A stretch of DNA of 64,000 bases from Lactarius indigo (GCA_025766275.1 JAFKAC010000064.1:248001-312000); one strand, 5' to 3'; positions 43,089 to 56,110 are shown, counted from the stretch's first letter. The notes: generated by a model from the letters alone, not told the origin. A program made the numbers and translations.

Positions 43089-44612
43089 ATGACCACCACT
43101 CCAGTTTCCAACACCACACTTGTCAACATCCTCAACAACCCCTGACTTGATGAATTCCTCGAACGAGGTGTCATCGTTATCAACATCACCAACATCCCCC
43201 ATCTATCACCACCACCATCAACCCCTAACTCCCCCCAATCCACTATGACCATTGACCCCATCCCCATCATCCCATGCTCCCCACTACGAGAACCAGGGGA
43301 GCTCACCCCATCCACACCAGAGGAGGGACAATATTCGCCAACTCCTCCTCCTCAACATGACCCAATACCATCACCACAGCAAAACCCAACACTGCCTCCT
43401 GTTCAACAACACCCCACTTCCCCACCAGAACCACCCACATTATCACCATCATCCACACCCTCCACACCACTGCTGCCCCTTGAACCCTTCACCCCAGTGT
43501 GAGTTCACACCCCCATTGACTATAACCGCCCAGAATCTCCCAAAGAAGACTCGGACAACCCAGGTGCCCCCTTTTTCCTGAACTGTCCTGGAACACCCAA
43601 GTACTACCCCCTTCAAATCCCACTACCTGAGGGTGGATTCAACATTGCGAAGTATATCTACTATCACAAGGGATTCACCGAGGTAGTGGGGGTGATGGGA
43701 GCTTGGCAACCACACTATGGCAAAACTGTCTATCTGTCCACACTCCACCCCAATGTTTCTGCACCTCCCTTCACCACAGAACAACTCCAGTTCTTCAATC
43801 CTAACAACATACGAGCTTGCACCTTAGACGAAACACTAATCGAGCTAAATTCTCCACACCTCACTGCAGAGGTCACTTGATTGCGCACTGGACTAGCAGC
43901 ATTAAAGGAACTAGACGAGAAGCACAAACAACTGGAGGAGGACGCCTGCAAACTAAGGGCCAAACGGCTCACAGTGGACCTGATGTTGGCTAGTACTAAG
44001 AGGCGACTACAGTATGCTGGCACCCTGACTACCATTGCTGATGAGTATGCTCGCCTCACTGCATTACTGACCCCCCTACGAAACTCCTGTTATGCCATTC
44101 CCTTTTCCCCTCAACGTGGAGGACCTGTCGAATTCCCCCACCTCGCCAATAAGCCATGGCGACGACGCTGCTATCACTGTAATAGCCCTCATCACCTTGT
44201 GTGCGACTGCCCTTCATGACCAAGGCCTGCCTGTCATCACTGCCAGAGCCAAGAACATCAGTCCCATCGGTGTATCTTCCACCAAACGGAGATGGTGGCC
44301 GAGGTTATCACCACACAACAAGCGGAGGAATGGATATGTCGAGAAATGTCCCCTGACACCACTACTTCATTCATGGTCCCCTCTCCTCCGACCAGCATAG
44401 CAGCAACTCAAGGACGGTGGTGCGGGCGATGTTTTCATCAGGATGCGAATCATGATGAGATCTGTTGCCCGCAATATGAGATGTGCCACAAGTGTGGAGC
44501 CCGAGGACCACTCTTCTTCCTCAAAACTCATTACTGCCAAATGGACGTGTCAGAATGGCCTGAAAATGACTTGAGTGCTGACATTTACAACTTGGTCGAT
44601 CCAGAAGCGTGA
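43089..44612 (+). pseudogene. E6 ORF3: accessory protein with zinc knuckles
   Basis: ATG 43089 lies 42 nt after pol. TGA codons at 43143, 43500, 43878 and 44217 interrupt a frame otherwise collinear with E5 ORF3. They replace Arg where E5 can be aligned. Kept features are LEPFTPV, QPHYGKTVYLSTLHP, the helical LEEDACKLRAKRLTVDLM, knuckles CYHCNSPHHLVCDC and CHHCQSQEHQSHRC, and the terminal CGRCFHQDANHDEICC. Conservation between diverged E5 and E6 shows protein-level constraint. Confidence 0.82.
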
Positions 44613-44646
44613 AGTCATGGTGACTTCAGACCAAACAGGGGGGTAA

Positions 44647-45243
44647 TGTTACAAAATTCCTCTTCCTTGATATCAGACTTGTTCTTTCCTTCTTACCAAT
44701 GTTCTATTCCCCATACTATATGAGCCCTGTACAACTACACGGACTTTACAATTACCTGGTTCCTATCACGCACCCTGCTTATTGATGCTCTTTTCTGATA
44801 AGGCTTGACATGTGCTAGTTTCCAACTTATTTCCAATCACGCGCGACCCCGTGTGATTCACCTTTATTCTTAATATATCCATGCCTTGTTCCCTTTATGC
44901 CTATCCCTTTATCCCTTGATCTAGCGATGGCACCATCTGTTTGTAACTGCCATACAACTCACCCTCTATTTAAACCTAGTCATACCTAGCTTGTATGGTA
45001 GACTAGACTTCTTGTGTAATAACTACACTCGTCTAACATGGACGCCTTCATGCCTATCCTTGTCTCACAAATCCCCACTCTTCGCTAGACCTTCGTGTCT
45101 TAGCCTCCCTCTACAGTCCAAGTGACTTACATCCTTGTGATCCTTGTGCACCACTCTACTGAAGCCAAGGCTTGGAGCTTGTGCTACCGCATCTCGACTG
45201 ACTTGGTACAGGTCGTACTTAACACCCCTGTAGTGGCGTTACA
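44647..45243 (+). repeat. E6 3' LTR (family C relative)
   Basis: 597 bp, TGTTACAA to GCGTTACA, preceded by the polypurine tract AACAGGGGGG and TAA. TATTTAAA at 44967-44974 and AGACTAGACTT at 45000-45010 keep the 33-nt spacing and the start-site sequence of E5. Confidence 0.93.
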
Positions 45244-45326
45244 CCCATAGGCCCATAGAGTCTGTACAAGGGAACCCAATAACCTCTAAGCTTGATAAGG
45301 CAAGCAGACCATAACACTGGTTCGGC

Positions 45327-45352
45327 GTGATATTTGCTGTCGCAAATATCAC
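45327..45352. repeat. Perfect 11-bp hairpin
   Basis: GTGATATTTGC and GCAAATATCAC are separated by a 4-nt loop. It may be the tip of a palindromic transposon end. No second copy was noticed. Confidence 0.6.
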
Positions 45353-45577
45353 ACTGAAACATTGTCATGTGAGTATGTTAGTCATGTGACCACTAACCGT
45401 CCACACCACAAATATGCAGCTCTGGCATACTCTTCTTGGTGCTGTAGCAGCATAAGCAGTGTGTCTTCTTTGTCTTCTTCTTCAGGAGAGTCAGCATGTG
45501 ACCAGCTGGACTCACAATACTCCCATTGAGGTCCCTCTCATGATGTTGGTAAGTCACATGGTCGAGGTGCATTCATT

Positions 45578-45867
45578 ACAACCGGCAACACAATATTCTC
45601 TAAGTTGAGCTCAGTTGCGTGACCATGGTCTTGATTTTCTACTGCCTGAAATTTATTTTCACTCTACATAAATACTTTGTAGTCCTAGAGTACATACCTC
45701 AGCCGTTTCTCCCAAAACGCTGAGGTTAGTAGTTCACTTTACTTCTCATATTTTTACTTTACTTACTGTGTATTAGTTGCGCTTCCCACGCTCCTACAGG
45801 TACATACACAATCCTAACAGCCGTTTCTCCCAAAATGCTGAGTCACGCTTCCCGCACTCCTACAGCC
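45578..45867 (-). repeat. LTR-like dispersed repeat, copy 1 (reverse)
   Basis: On the minus strand it reads CTGTAGGAGTGCGGGAAG, CTCAGCATTTTGGGAGAAA, GAAAATAAATTTC, CAACTGAGCTC and GTTGCCGG in that order, matching blocks of 58382-58560 in the opposite direction. The core CAGCCGTTTCTCCCAAAA-x-GCTGAG forms a hairpin and is present twice here about 107 bp apart with the adjoining GCACTCCTACAG-like block, so part of the repeat is tandemly duplicated. It resembles an LTR fragment, but the ends are unclear. Confidence 0.55.
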
Positions 45868-48283
45868 TTCTCCTTGATACATTTGGGCTGTCATTCATTC
45901 AGGTTTCGGAGGGTGTTCTCTCAGCTGAACACATCTGAACAGAGTTTACAGGGAATCCCAGGAAAGAAATGAGAATGCGTACATCATCGGTCCCTGTGCC
46001 TGATCGCATCTATTAGCCCACTCTGAATCCAAGAACGTTCGCTGAGGTCTTCGCGATCGAGTTCGACTCAAGAGTCACCATGTTCGAGGAGTGCTGAAAC
46101 CCAGAGGACGCCATGGACCCAGTGCTGCCTGGATTTTTTCACTTGATCGAAGTGATGGGCTTCCCAATTCTGCAGTTTCTTCACTTCTCAGCCAACTAAT
46201 CCTCGACATCCAATCACTACACCGCCTCAACATTACTAGCAGCATTACATTTTGAGCACGTCCACACGATTCTTGCCCAAGCCAGCCTAGCCTGTGCTTC
46301 GCTGGAAGGAAAGGTCGACTGAAACCAGAACGACATCCCTGTTGCAATATATACTGCTTGGTACCATGACTGCTAAAGACACCCAATTAGAGAACATAGA
46401 ACCGCGAATCTGTGATAGCACGGAATTTCCGTTCGACCCGTTAAGACTAAATCTCGCAGTATGTATCTGAACAATACGCGACACAGATCTGGAGTCGGTT
46501 AGCTGATCTGGCGGTGCCTGCCCTCATCACTTACAGTGAGTCCATCTATGCGTTTCTACTCAAACAAGGGTCCGACGACGTGAACACACGAACACGTTTA
46601 GGGGACCGTCCACAACTATTTTTCAAACGTACGTGATCAATTGAAAGAAATGTGTCTGATACCCTGGGCCCGGAGCTGACGTCAACGTGCGAGACGGTTC
46701 GTGCTGCGGTTTGATGCACCAGAGTCGATACGAGGACACATACACGCTTCTTAGCACAACCGCCTTAATGTATGGGTGATATGAGCGTAGCGCCCTTGCA
46801 CCCGTGGACCATCGAGGGAACGCTTCTGGGCTACTTGGGTCTTCATCGAGTCACAGCCTGAGAGCTAATGTTAGCGCACAAAGATAATGATAACGTCTTA
46901 CTAGTGGGTCGAGGAACGAAAAGATCGAGCGAGGTGTTGCACAGGGCGGATATGCGTGTCAAGGTGTGTGACTTACCAGACGGAAGGAAACTATCTCAGA
47001 AGACTGCCTAGAGGACCCTATGAAGTTGTACGACTGATATTGACATACAGTGAGAAGAGATACATATGCTTGGAAATAATCCATCTACATCTCTCTTAGG
47101 CCACTCGTTTCACACTGCCAGCTATAGGGTCTCAGAGAAATCTTGGGGGTTTACGTGGACGGTGTCCACGTTCAATGATTCTATAAAATATCATATCGGC
47201 GTCAAGATTGGCGCCTAATTCACATACTCCGCCCCACCGTAAGTCCGCCTTGAAAGGTCGCCCGGGTGAGAAAGCTGGGCAGGAGTGGAGATAAACGTTC
47301 GTCCCTGAATGCCATGAGGTATGAGTCACTTAACTAAGTCAGTCAGGACCCTGTTCTGATGGTGGTTGAGAGTGAGAATAATATGGAGGAGTGACGCTCT
47401 AACAAAAGCAAACAATGCAAGGCCGCTGACCGTATGTCACGATATGGGTCTGTCCGCAAGTCTGTCCGCCCACGGCGGTCGACACTAGTTCCACCAGTGC
47501 GTTCGGAAATGAACGCTGAGCATCACGCGGGCCATTTTCGAATTCCTCCCATTTAGTTCACACTATTTCCAGCGATGGGTACAGCGCTATATCAATGCAC
47601 GGTGACTGACGCACGAGGGTTGACGGAACTGCGTAGTATAAAGTTTGATAGAAATGAAATGGGCTTTTAGCGGGCATCTTTTTGACGCTAACGCTACACT
47701 CACCCTCTTATCGCGGTTTTGTTACAATACTGTAATGAATATATACGCCATAATACAGTACAACACTCTGTATTGTAGAGTCACAACTTGCAGTCCTATG
47801 GGCGGACTTCCAGTTAATGGTTCAGAGCGGAGGCAAAATAATTTGGGTGGACCAAGCGCCGGCAAAGGATGCCGAAGCTTCAGGATTGGTGGCCTAAACT
47901 GGTATTCAAATATTCAAACCTCGCCTATGCGGCGGTTGCGAGGGGCCTGACTATACTGTATCGATATGAAAACCGCGATACAATAGTTGTCTCATGCGCG
48001 CTTGCATGCGCGGGCCGTAAGTTACAACGGTACAAGACCCCATCTCGGACAGAAGCCGTGCTGTCACCAGGGGTGCAGACTTTTTTTTTAGGCACAGGCC
48101 GTGGGTGAGACTGCTTACACTGGCTCGGAATTCGGAAGTTGTCTCTGACGGACATCTTAGTCAAACACACGGTGTTATGGTTCGATCCGTTTGCACTCAT
48201 CGATTCGCATTAGAAAGACCTCCTCGTATACACATTCACATCCCTCACTGTCTCCGCTTTCTCTTGGTGCTGCTGTTGTGCTC

Positions 48284-49986
48284 ATGTCTTCGACTTCCGA
48301 GATATTGAGGGCTGGGTCACCATCCGCTTCCCCGGACATTAAGAAAATGTAGGTGTATATTTTACGATATTACTATAGCGGTTTATCTCATCCCTTGCCG
48401 ATCTTTCGCAGAGCTTCCCCTCTTGTACGTTTGGCCTCGTTCTGCCAACGTTCTGTTGTCCATGCTACCAATATCCTCAACCATGCACATAGCTCTTCGG
48501 CCCTCTATGCAACTGGGCTCTGTTCGGCGTCCTCTGTGTCCAGTTTTGTATGAGGCCTTTCCCTTGAAAGCTCGGCTTATTCCACTCACACACGTTCAGA
48601 CGTATACAGCTACAATTTTCCGAAAGACAGGCGATCCGTAAAATTTCTAGGTTGGTCTTTGACGTTTCATGGAAGCTTTGTGATGTCAACATTTCTTCTG
48701 AGAAGCTTATTTCGTTTTCCTGCTGGAGACCGCTCAAACTGCACTGAATGGGGCCGATGTCTACTATTGGTTTATTGCAGGATTTGGCGACGTGGAACGC
48801 CTCGCAAATTCCCATTTTGCCCCATAGACATTCCTATCATTACTGTAGTTATCGCGCTTGTCGTTCAAGCCTACTTCTGTTATCGAATTTGGGTGCTGAC
48901 TAGACGGTCGTGGATCTGTTGGGTCATTGCTGTCGTATGTATTCCTGACCCTCCTCGCATTCTTCAAACCGCTGACGGTTTCTTGGATACAGTGTACGGT
49001 TACTCAATCAGTCGGGGGTGTGTGGGCGGGCATCAAAGTTGGTTCTGCACGCACTGTACCGAAATGGCTCATCTCACGGCATTTAGTCGTTCATGGCTGG
49101 GAAATATGCAGTTTCCAAGGCAGGTATATATGTACGCACACTCTTTTTGATCAAAGTGGCTATACCGCCTGATACTTTGTCTTGTTAGTTATGGTCTACA
49201 TCAAGTGCCACGGCGGACATTCTGATTGCGGTGGCAATGATGTTACTGGTACGGCATCACCCTATCGGATCCTTTAGTGCATTGTTCTAGAATTTCTTTT
49301 GCACAGCTGAGAAAGACGACTGGCAAGCTCTGCAACTTCATATTAGTTCGCGTGATACGGCTTACTATTGAGACAAATGCACTTACTGGTATCTATCTCC
49401 CGGAATCACACAGGCGTGTATCTGACTCCTTGTTGAGCTAGCGCAGTTGTCATGACCCTTGTGCTTTATGTCGCCTTCCCCGTAAGTCGCACCGAGATAT
49501 GCTACGACCCACCAACTGACCTGGTCACATTGTTCATAGAACGATATATATTACGCATACACGTAGGTTCTCTTGACCCGTCACTATATACCTTTACGGC
49601 TGATGACTTGCAAAGTAGTGCGATTATTGGGAAACTGTGAGCGACAGATGCGCCATGTTACGAGTCAGAGCATTAACAAATGTGCCAGGTACTCCAACAC
49701 GCTCTTTGTGAGCCTCAACAATCGCATCTACTTCCGTGACCATCAATCGTCCGAATGTAGCGATAGCGCAAGCGTCCTGGACTTCGACCCGGTTCGTGCC
49801 ACCGCAGCGACGTCGCTCCATTTCGCCGGAACTGGGATACGGTCGCAAGTACCAACAGATGAGAGTTTCCAGCTCTCCACCAATACCCAGACAGTAGAGC
49901 TAAATAAGAGAAAAGGCGACGACACCAGCATTAACTGGTCTCTAGTAAGTACAATTACAGCTGCTATCCGATTCCAACTTTTCTGA
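48284..49986 (+). pseudogene. DUF6534-type membrane protein, copy 1 (broken)
   Basis: Twelve exons can be placed by analogy with copy 2: 48284-48348, 48412-48424, 48493-48547, 48600-48650, 48706-48934, 48993-49037, 49087-49131, 49189-49248, 49307-49388, 49438-49481, from 49540, and 49689-49986. Family motifs are PLLFGPLCNWALFGVLCVQ, LLETAQTAL, YYWFIAGFGD, CYRIWVLT, FILVRVIRLTIETNAL and YSNTLFVSLNNRIYFRDH. Exon 5 lacks one base near 48820-48823 (paralogues read HFAPID), and exon 11 has TAG after YYAYT. These lesions and a degraded TATA region indicate a pseudogene. The family has about seven hydrophobic helices and no established biochemical role. Confidence 0.82.
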
Positions 49987-52290
49987 ATGTTTCGATTCGC
50001 TGTCCAGTCCCACCCTAGGAAAGGTCGTCTGCTTTCTGATGACCCCGAGAGTGCGGTCGACACGTTGCCTCCCGTCCATAGTCAAAGGGGCGAGGAGTAC
50101 GTGATATAGTGAGAAGTTGGTAGCCATGGCGGCGTGGCTTGGCTTGGATGCTACTCTTGGCGCCACCATCATTTCGCTCCTGTACATGGGCAACGGAGAT
50201 TGGCTGCAGGATCGGACCCGGCGTCTCGCTGAATATGTGGGCCATTGCATTGGGAATGGCACACGTCTCGCGTAGATCGTGGACGTCTCGAGTCCCTAAA
50301 AATTAATTCCTCATATAAAGGCGATAGCGATGTATAATTCAGGCTCTTGACCTCCGGCTTCTCTTGTGACTAACACAATCTCTCTTGCGAGCTGTCTTCC
50401 CCACCATTCACTGCGATACGGACCAACCGACCAAGGCTTGTCTTCGATGTCTGGCCCGGTCCGGAAGCTTGTTCATGTCTATACTTTCCCTCACCTGGTG
50501 CACCTGGTCGTCGGACAGTCACGGATTGCCGCACTCCCCATTGAAACCCCGCTTGGCCTACTCAATTTCCAGTGTGGTATGTGCAACGTCAACATGCGGC
50601 GGACTACTAGATTATATGACCCTGAATTGTAGGCATCTTGTAGATACTATGGTGGTAATATGGTTGATGGGTATGCTGGGGGACTCTGCACAAGCAACCT
50701 AGGTCTGTCTTGTGGTCAGGAAGGTGCGAAGCTTCGCAACCGGTCGCGCCGGTCTCCGCGTGGTGTGAAACCTCGTAAGGACATTTTCTTCGTACAGGAA
50801 CATGGTATAATCGGATCTCTAAGGCTGCGCGCACATGCTGCGTTCTAGGTAACGCAAACAATAAACCACCTAGACTATATAGGGATCGGCGGCGCAACAA
50901 ATCGCGCACGTTCATCCATGACAAAAGATCTGGCCCGGAATACTAATAATTAGTGATATGATGTGCTTGGGTTTCCAAGGACGCGTATAAGTACAGAACG
51001 CTGGTGAACCCAACCACGCAAGCCGAGGGAGTTCTCTTGGCTGATGCCTCGGCTTACGACCTTTAGCAGGCAATTTCAGTAGCATTAAATGAAGGATACT
51101 CAAGCAAAATATTTTCAATTGTTTCCTGAAAAAATTAATTGTAATTTGAGTCGTTGGAACGCTGACCACCGTCTCGCAGCACTGTAGAAGAACCAAGTGA
51201 TCTATCTCGTCTCGTAAATACAGCGTGTCCCCAACCAGCACCAATCCACTCCGAGTTGGACAAAATGTAGAAACTGTGCTTCTGTTTCCAGCCGTTTGTT
51301 GTCTCAAGTTGTCATCTGGCAGTGAAGTTACTCCGCAGTTTGGATAGGTTTATAGCACCAATCCCCCAAAGAAGTCTGATGATGGCACCAAGATGGCACC
51401 ATCTCTGCACTGGCAGATTCTCGCTCTTCTGCCCTTGCTTCTGCCCCCCGAATGCGAGTCGTCGAACCGTCGAAGGACTGAAACGACAACAAGACTACAC
51501 GTACTAACTCACACTCGTGCCGTATTATGCCAGATTTTAAGACTATCCATAGCCTTTCCAGATATTCTCAGAGAGCTTCCGTACACGAAGCGTCTATGGG
51601 TTTTGTTGGGATTCAGTCCGGAACGTACACAGTCCGGCAAACCGAGGCTAGACCGACATATTAGATAATCGTAATATTACCGTAGTTAAACGGTTATCTA
51701 TGAATAATATCGTAAGGAGAGAGCTGGGTGACTTCCCGTAGGAATCTGGCGGGTCTAAATAATTATTAATACGGCTGTACCCGGAATGTGTAAGCAGGAA
51801 AATAAACTCTGGAAGGTTTGTATTTCCCGTAGACACAAGAAAAATCTAGAGGTGCTCATATCGTTATGACTTCTTTCGGGCTTGGTAGGCGACATGGCGA
51901 TGCAAGCTCATCCTCTCCGAGCCTGGTCGCCTTTCCACTGGCTCCGGCATATCGACATTTAGAGTTTAGAGCATTACAAAGATTCTGTAGGAGTAGAGGC
52001 TCCTTCAGATTTAAGGTCTGGAGGACGCAGTCGGTGTATGAAATGGCTTCTGTGAGGAGCGGCACCTCGGCGATCTGGAAAAAACTCCACTCTGGAGAAG
52101 AATTTAGAGGTTTCAGAGCCACGGGAAGCACCCGGCATCTACTTTGACCTCCATCGCTCCACGAGTTGTCACGTGTCACGGTTCACATATCCGACTGTCT
52201 CCGCCTCATACGTCTACAGGTCTGCCCATAAATACGCGTCTGCTTATATTTCAGTTTACCCCCCACGTCAGGTGGCCGAGTAGTTTGAAA
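49987..52290. other. Non-coding stretch between DUF6534 copy 1 and the P450
   Basis: The first ~430 bp match DNA downstream of copies 2 and 3, including a shared block CTTGACCTCCGGCTTCTC at 50346. The rest shows no gene. A near-perfect 11-bp inverted repeat at 51662-51700 flanks the palindrome GTAATATTAC. Confidence 0.4.
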
Positions 52291-54300
52291 ATGTCCATCT
52301 CCCTCGTCACAGCGATCGACTGCCTCGCCCTCTCTGTATTTCTCTATATCCTTCTCGCCTTTCGTGACCACAAAAGGCGAGGAGGTTTCCCATATCCTCC
52401 CGGCCCTCCATCTTGGCCTGTCATCGGCAACTTGCTGGATGTCCCAAAGCTCTCTCCTTGGTTAGGTTATGCTGATATGTCTAAGAAATATGGTAGGCTT
52501 GACCTCTCACTGTGTTTCTTCTCTGAATTGTTTATTAGGCGATGTCGTGTTCATTCGAGTCTTTGGCCAAGTAGTCGTCGTCCTGTGCTCGGTGACAGCC
52601 ATCAAGGACTTGCTTGAAAGGCGTGGAGAGCTGTACGCGGATCGGACACCGTGGACAATCTTTGAGATGTTCGCTTGATATTTGTCCTTCCTCCCTCGTA
52701 GGCGCTGATTCCACCAATGTCCTAGGATGGAAGTGGATTGGTTGTTTCTCTTAGCTAGAATGGGAAACGGTTGGCGCCAAGGCAGGAGGTTATTAGATCG
52801 TAGCCTCCGCCCTGGTGCGACAGCCTTACATCGACAAATGATCGAGGAAAAGACACGTGTATTTCTTGGCCAATTACTTGCCACCCCGAATGGCTTCCGC
52901 GAACACATAGATCTGTTAGTCCTGCTGCCACACTTTCCTAATAAATGTTGACCCACATTGTAGTCTTCAAGGAAATCTTATTATGCGCCTCACATATGGG
53001 TGTGACTTGAAGGAGAACGACGACATATTGATACCGCCAAGGAGGACTGGCAAAATTATGTCTCAGTTCGCTTTACCCGGAGCAGCATTAGTAAACCATC
53101 TCCCGTTTCGTGCGGTTCCTTCATCCCCTGCTGTCATTTGAGTGCCTCATGGTTATATACAGTCCGGCGCCTCCCTTCGTGGGTCCCTTGGTTCAGGTAC
53201 GAGCCACTGGCGAGTGAATGTCGGGAGCTGGCACAGAGGATGAGGAACGAACCTATCAACTTCGTGAAGAATTTCATGGTATGAATTGATTAACACTCTG
53301 GAAATTCACTTCTGCTGATGGATCACCAGCGCGACGGCACTGCAGTACCATCTCTGGCGACTGAGTACGTCCAAGAGGCAGACCGTCTGAGGGGTCTAGA
53401 ACGCCAACAGATGGTGAAAACTATCGAAGAAGTCCTAGGGACCTTGTTACAAGGTAGCCAGCTACATACGTTCTCTACAAATGCACGTAGCGCTTACACC
53501 GACCATCAGCCGGTTCAGACACGGCATGTATTCTCCCTGTTCCTGTGACTTGCTTGGCTGATGCGCGATGTTCAGACCGTTTCTTCAATATCTTCGCTCT
53601 TCCTCGCGATTGTTCTTTATCCAGAGGTCCAAAAGCGAGCACAGGCAGAACTTGACTCTGTCATCTCAAGAGATAGGCTGCCAACATACGAAGACAAGCC
53701 ACGTCTTCCATACATAGAAGCAATAAGCAGAGAGTTAATAAGGTGGCGTATGGTGACGCCACTGGGTGAGGGTTCCTTACTCTCGTCAATAAGGACGTGT
53801 ACTAACACCTGATTGGAGGTGTTCCCCACTCGCCAACTGATGACAACTTCTATAAAGGCTACTTTATTCCAAAAGGTCTGTGAGCATCCTTCAATGTTGG
53901 CTGAAGTAATAATAAGGCCTTCGTTCTGTAGGTGCTGTGGTCATAGCTAATGCATGGTGCGCGACAATCATATGACACAATTTCCCTCCAGAGGGTTCTG
54001 AGATGGGTCGATAGGGCTGTCCTGCATGACCCGGAGCTATATCCAGATCCAGAGGCATTCAAGCCCGATCGCTTCCTCGATGAGGATGGAACCTTCCGCG
54101 ATGATCCAACGATCTCGCTGGCGTTTGGTGCAGGCAGGCGAATATGTCCGGGGCGCCACTTCGTCGACGCGACGCTCTTCATCGTGACGGCGTCTGTGCT
54201 ATCTGTGTTCAACGTGACGAGGGCCAAGGACAAGAATGGGAACGTGATTCCGGCCGCAGTACAGCCCCTTGAATCAGTCCTACCTGATATAAGCGTGTGA
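52291..54300 (+). CDS. Cytochrome P450 monooxygenase, I-helix region possibly damaged
   Basis: Haem-thiolate oxidase, probably ER-anchored by an N-terminal helix (LSVFLYILLAF), with PYPPGPPSWPVIGN after it. Proposed exons: 52291-52492, 52539-52668, 52726-52914, 52964-53109, 53163-53278, 53330-53452, 53576-53765, 53819-53875, 53932-53956, 54015-54300, about 487 codons. K-helix ExxR is in SRELIRWRMVTPLG, the PERF-like segment is FKPDRFLDED, and the haem loop is FGAGRRICPG (54124-54153). The I-helix AGxDTT motif expected between GTLLQ and TVSSISS is missing, and no canonical splice joins these exons in frame, so the gene may be a pseudogene or mis-modelled there. It resembles the CYP64/OrdA-like enzymes common in Agaricomycetes; the substrate is unknown. 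Confidence 0.82.
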
Positions 54301-56104
54301 GTAAACCTATGACACGAGCTTGGTCGGTTTGTAGCTGATCTGATGAACTCCCTTGAAAGGTTTCCGTCAAAATTTGAGTGTTCTATTACGCCCAGAGATA
54401 AACTCGCGGAGGACTTGATAAGGGCGAGTGCCTTGGCTTGAATATCGCCCGTGCTACGCACACCCGGCAGGCGTCTGTTCTATCACCCTTTCCCCACACT
54501 GTTGAACCTATGTTTTGATAAATTAAAGGGCTGCTGCATCAAGCATTCTAGCAAAGACGGCAGGCCGAGCAGAGTCTCTCTTTATGTCTATAACAAATGT
54601 ACTCGATTAGTCTTAGTTTCCTCCGGCAATGTACAGTATGTCGAGAACGAAGGCGCCTTCCAAGAGAAGGACACCGGTCCATTCATTGGATTCGGCCATA
54701 ACCGTGATCTCTACCGAGCTACCAACACCTTCTCCATCAACAGCTAGGAAAGAGGCTCCCACAGCTCATAAACGCTTGTATTCGCTTGTATTCTCGAACG
54801 GCTCAACGACTTGCGGTTCGAATGGCTATTATGATAAGGCTGATCCGTGGCCGGGTTTCGGACACTCGTGAAGTAGGTTTCGTACAGTAGTACCTAGGAC
54901 CCTAGGTTGAGAAAAATTCTTTGGCTTCACTTCTCGCCGTTGGGCACGATTGTACACGTGCCGCGTGTGGTCCAGTCGCGCTTTTTTTTTAGCCACTCAG
55001 TTCCGTTCTACAGTAAGCAAGATTCTGAGCGCTAATGAGCAAGTACGGCACCCGGTAGCCTCATGTAGAGCTCCACTGCTTTTCCAGTATCGTTGGTAGA
55101 GGACGTTTCCATTGCTCGTGACTCTCGTTTGTCCGGAGATTGATCAGGGATGTCGTCAAGTGAGCCAGGTCGGTATGATCGTACACAGTCACCGCTGCGC
55201 GTCTGGTGGTACTACCCTGTAGTGGTCTTCGACGATTCACTTCACACAGGGGTGGGAATTGGTGGGGTTCTTAACGTTCCGAGAGCGTGATGAACACGGG
55301 CAGCGAGGAGTACACTGCCCTCCGTATCTGCCATGCGTCATCTTAGTTGGGGATCAAGTTGGAGTATCAGTACACTTGATCCCACCGCACCTATAGCTTC
55401 CGGCCTATAGCTTCCGGCCTATAGCTTCCGGGAACAAGAAATTTTTGAAAATAGGAAACTACGAGGAGAGTCAAGAGACTAAATGATGACGAAGATGCTG
55501 TTGATGATCAATCGATCAAGTCACGGTGTGTTCGAGGTTTAGGACGGTGTCAAGAATGTGACACGTAATCAAAGCATCATGCCAGTATACTCCACAGCAT
55601 GCTCCAACTTGAATGATAGTCAGGGCATGGGGTTGTCTGGGTCTACCCGGCCGTTCCATCGTGCTTCTCAAAATCCTCCCACTCTGTTCATACAGGATTC
55701 TCCATCGATGGGTGTACAGAGGGCCGCGTGCAAACCGTAACCAGTAGTACGTTCCGTGTATTCACTTCTCTCCGTTTTGCGCTCATTTGAAGCAGTTATT
55801 ATACTTGTGGTGTCGTGTGCATCATTCTTGATGCCTGATGAGAGCTTGTCACCTGTTGCAAGGATGGCGATGTTTCTCTATGGCGCTGCTTGCACAGCCT
55901 TTGATTTCCAGGAACTTGAAGTTGAAGAAGTTTCATGCTTCTAGTCCGCACCTGTCTCATGCTGGTGACCTCGGATGGATGATTGGCATGGAGATAAGAT
56001 AGGGGCAGTGACGGAGGTTTCGTCGTCTTTTTGACCCATCGGTTACGTCGGCATGATGGTCTCATTCGTGCTCACTTTCGCACCCACGAGCCAGTTCTTC
56101 GGAC
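54301..56104. other. Non-coding stretch upstream of DUF6534 copy 2
   Basis: No gene is recognised. It contains a short tandem repeat at 55391-55431. The last few hundred bases (around 55850-55910, ATGTTTCTCTATGGCG and neighbours) are similar to 63260-63300 upstream of copy 4, so the duplicated unit includes upstream DNA. Confidence 0.4.
55391..55431. repeat. 14-bp tandem repeat, about three units
   Basis: CTATAGCTTCCGGC is repeated head to tail, with the third unit slightly shortened. The units are identical, suggesting recent slippage. Confidence 0.85.
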
Positions 56105-56110
56105 TATAAA
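56105..56110 (+). promoter_or_regulatory. TATA box of DUF6534 copy 2
   Basis: TATAAA followed by GCCC lies 84 nt before the ATG. The same TATAA-GGCCC-like block precedes copies 3 and 4 at nearly the same distance. Confidence 0.65.

Larger units (their letters stand above)
40208..45243 (+). mobile_element. E6: 5'-truncated Ty3/gypsy element, family C relative
   Basis: Starts in RNase H (LLAIVKALRTW) and runs to a complete 3' LTR. The 5' LTR, gag, protease and RT are missing. Coding regions parallel E5 throughout at moderate identity, and the LTR (597 bp against 561 bp) is clearly diverged, so this is a separate subfamily. It is interrupted by a retroposon at 41212-42286. Confidence 0.92.
45244..48283. 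other. Non-coding stretch upstream of the first DUF6534 copy
   Basis: No convincing gene is seen. Contents noted: a perfect hairpin at 45327-45352, a dispersed LTR-like repeat at 45578-45867, and AT-rich unique sequence. Short frames here show no family resemblance. Confidence 0.4.

Noticed and set aside
45327..45352. Hairpin as a transcription terminator
   Set aside because: Intrinsic hairpin terminators are not used by fungal Pol II, and no gene ends here.
46040..46080. GAGTTCGACTC as a tRNA gene B box
   Set aside because: No A box at suitable distance and no cloverleaf could be drawn.
46075..46386. 103-codon minus-strand frame as a gene
   Set aside because: Low-complexity mixture with no family resemblance, no splice partners and no promoter-like sequence.
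47452..47812. GTCCGCCCA and TGGGCGGAC as terminal inverted repeats of a MITE
   Set aside because: Only 9-10 bp match, no target duplication next to either end, and the interior shows no supporting structure.
51662..51700. TAATATTAC inside an inverted repeat, like a geminivirus-type replication origin
   Set aside because: GTAATATTAC is itself a palindrome, the stem has a mismatch and an off-centre loop, and there is no Rep-like frame nearby. Chance is more likely.
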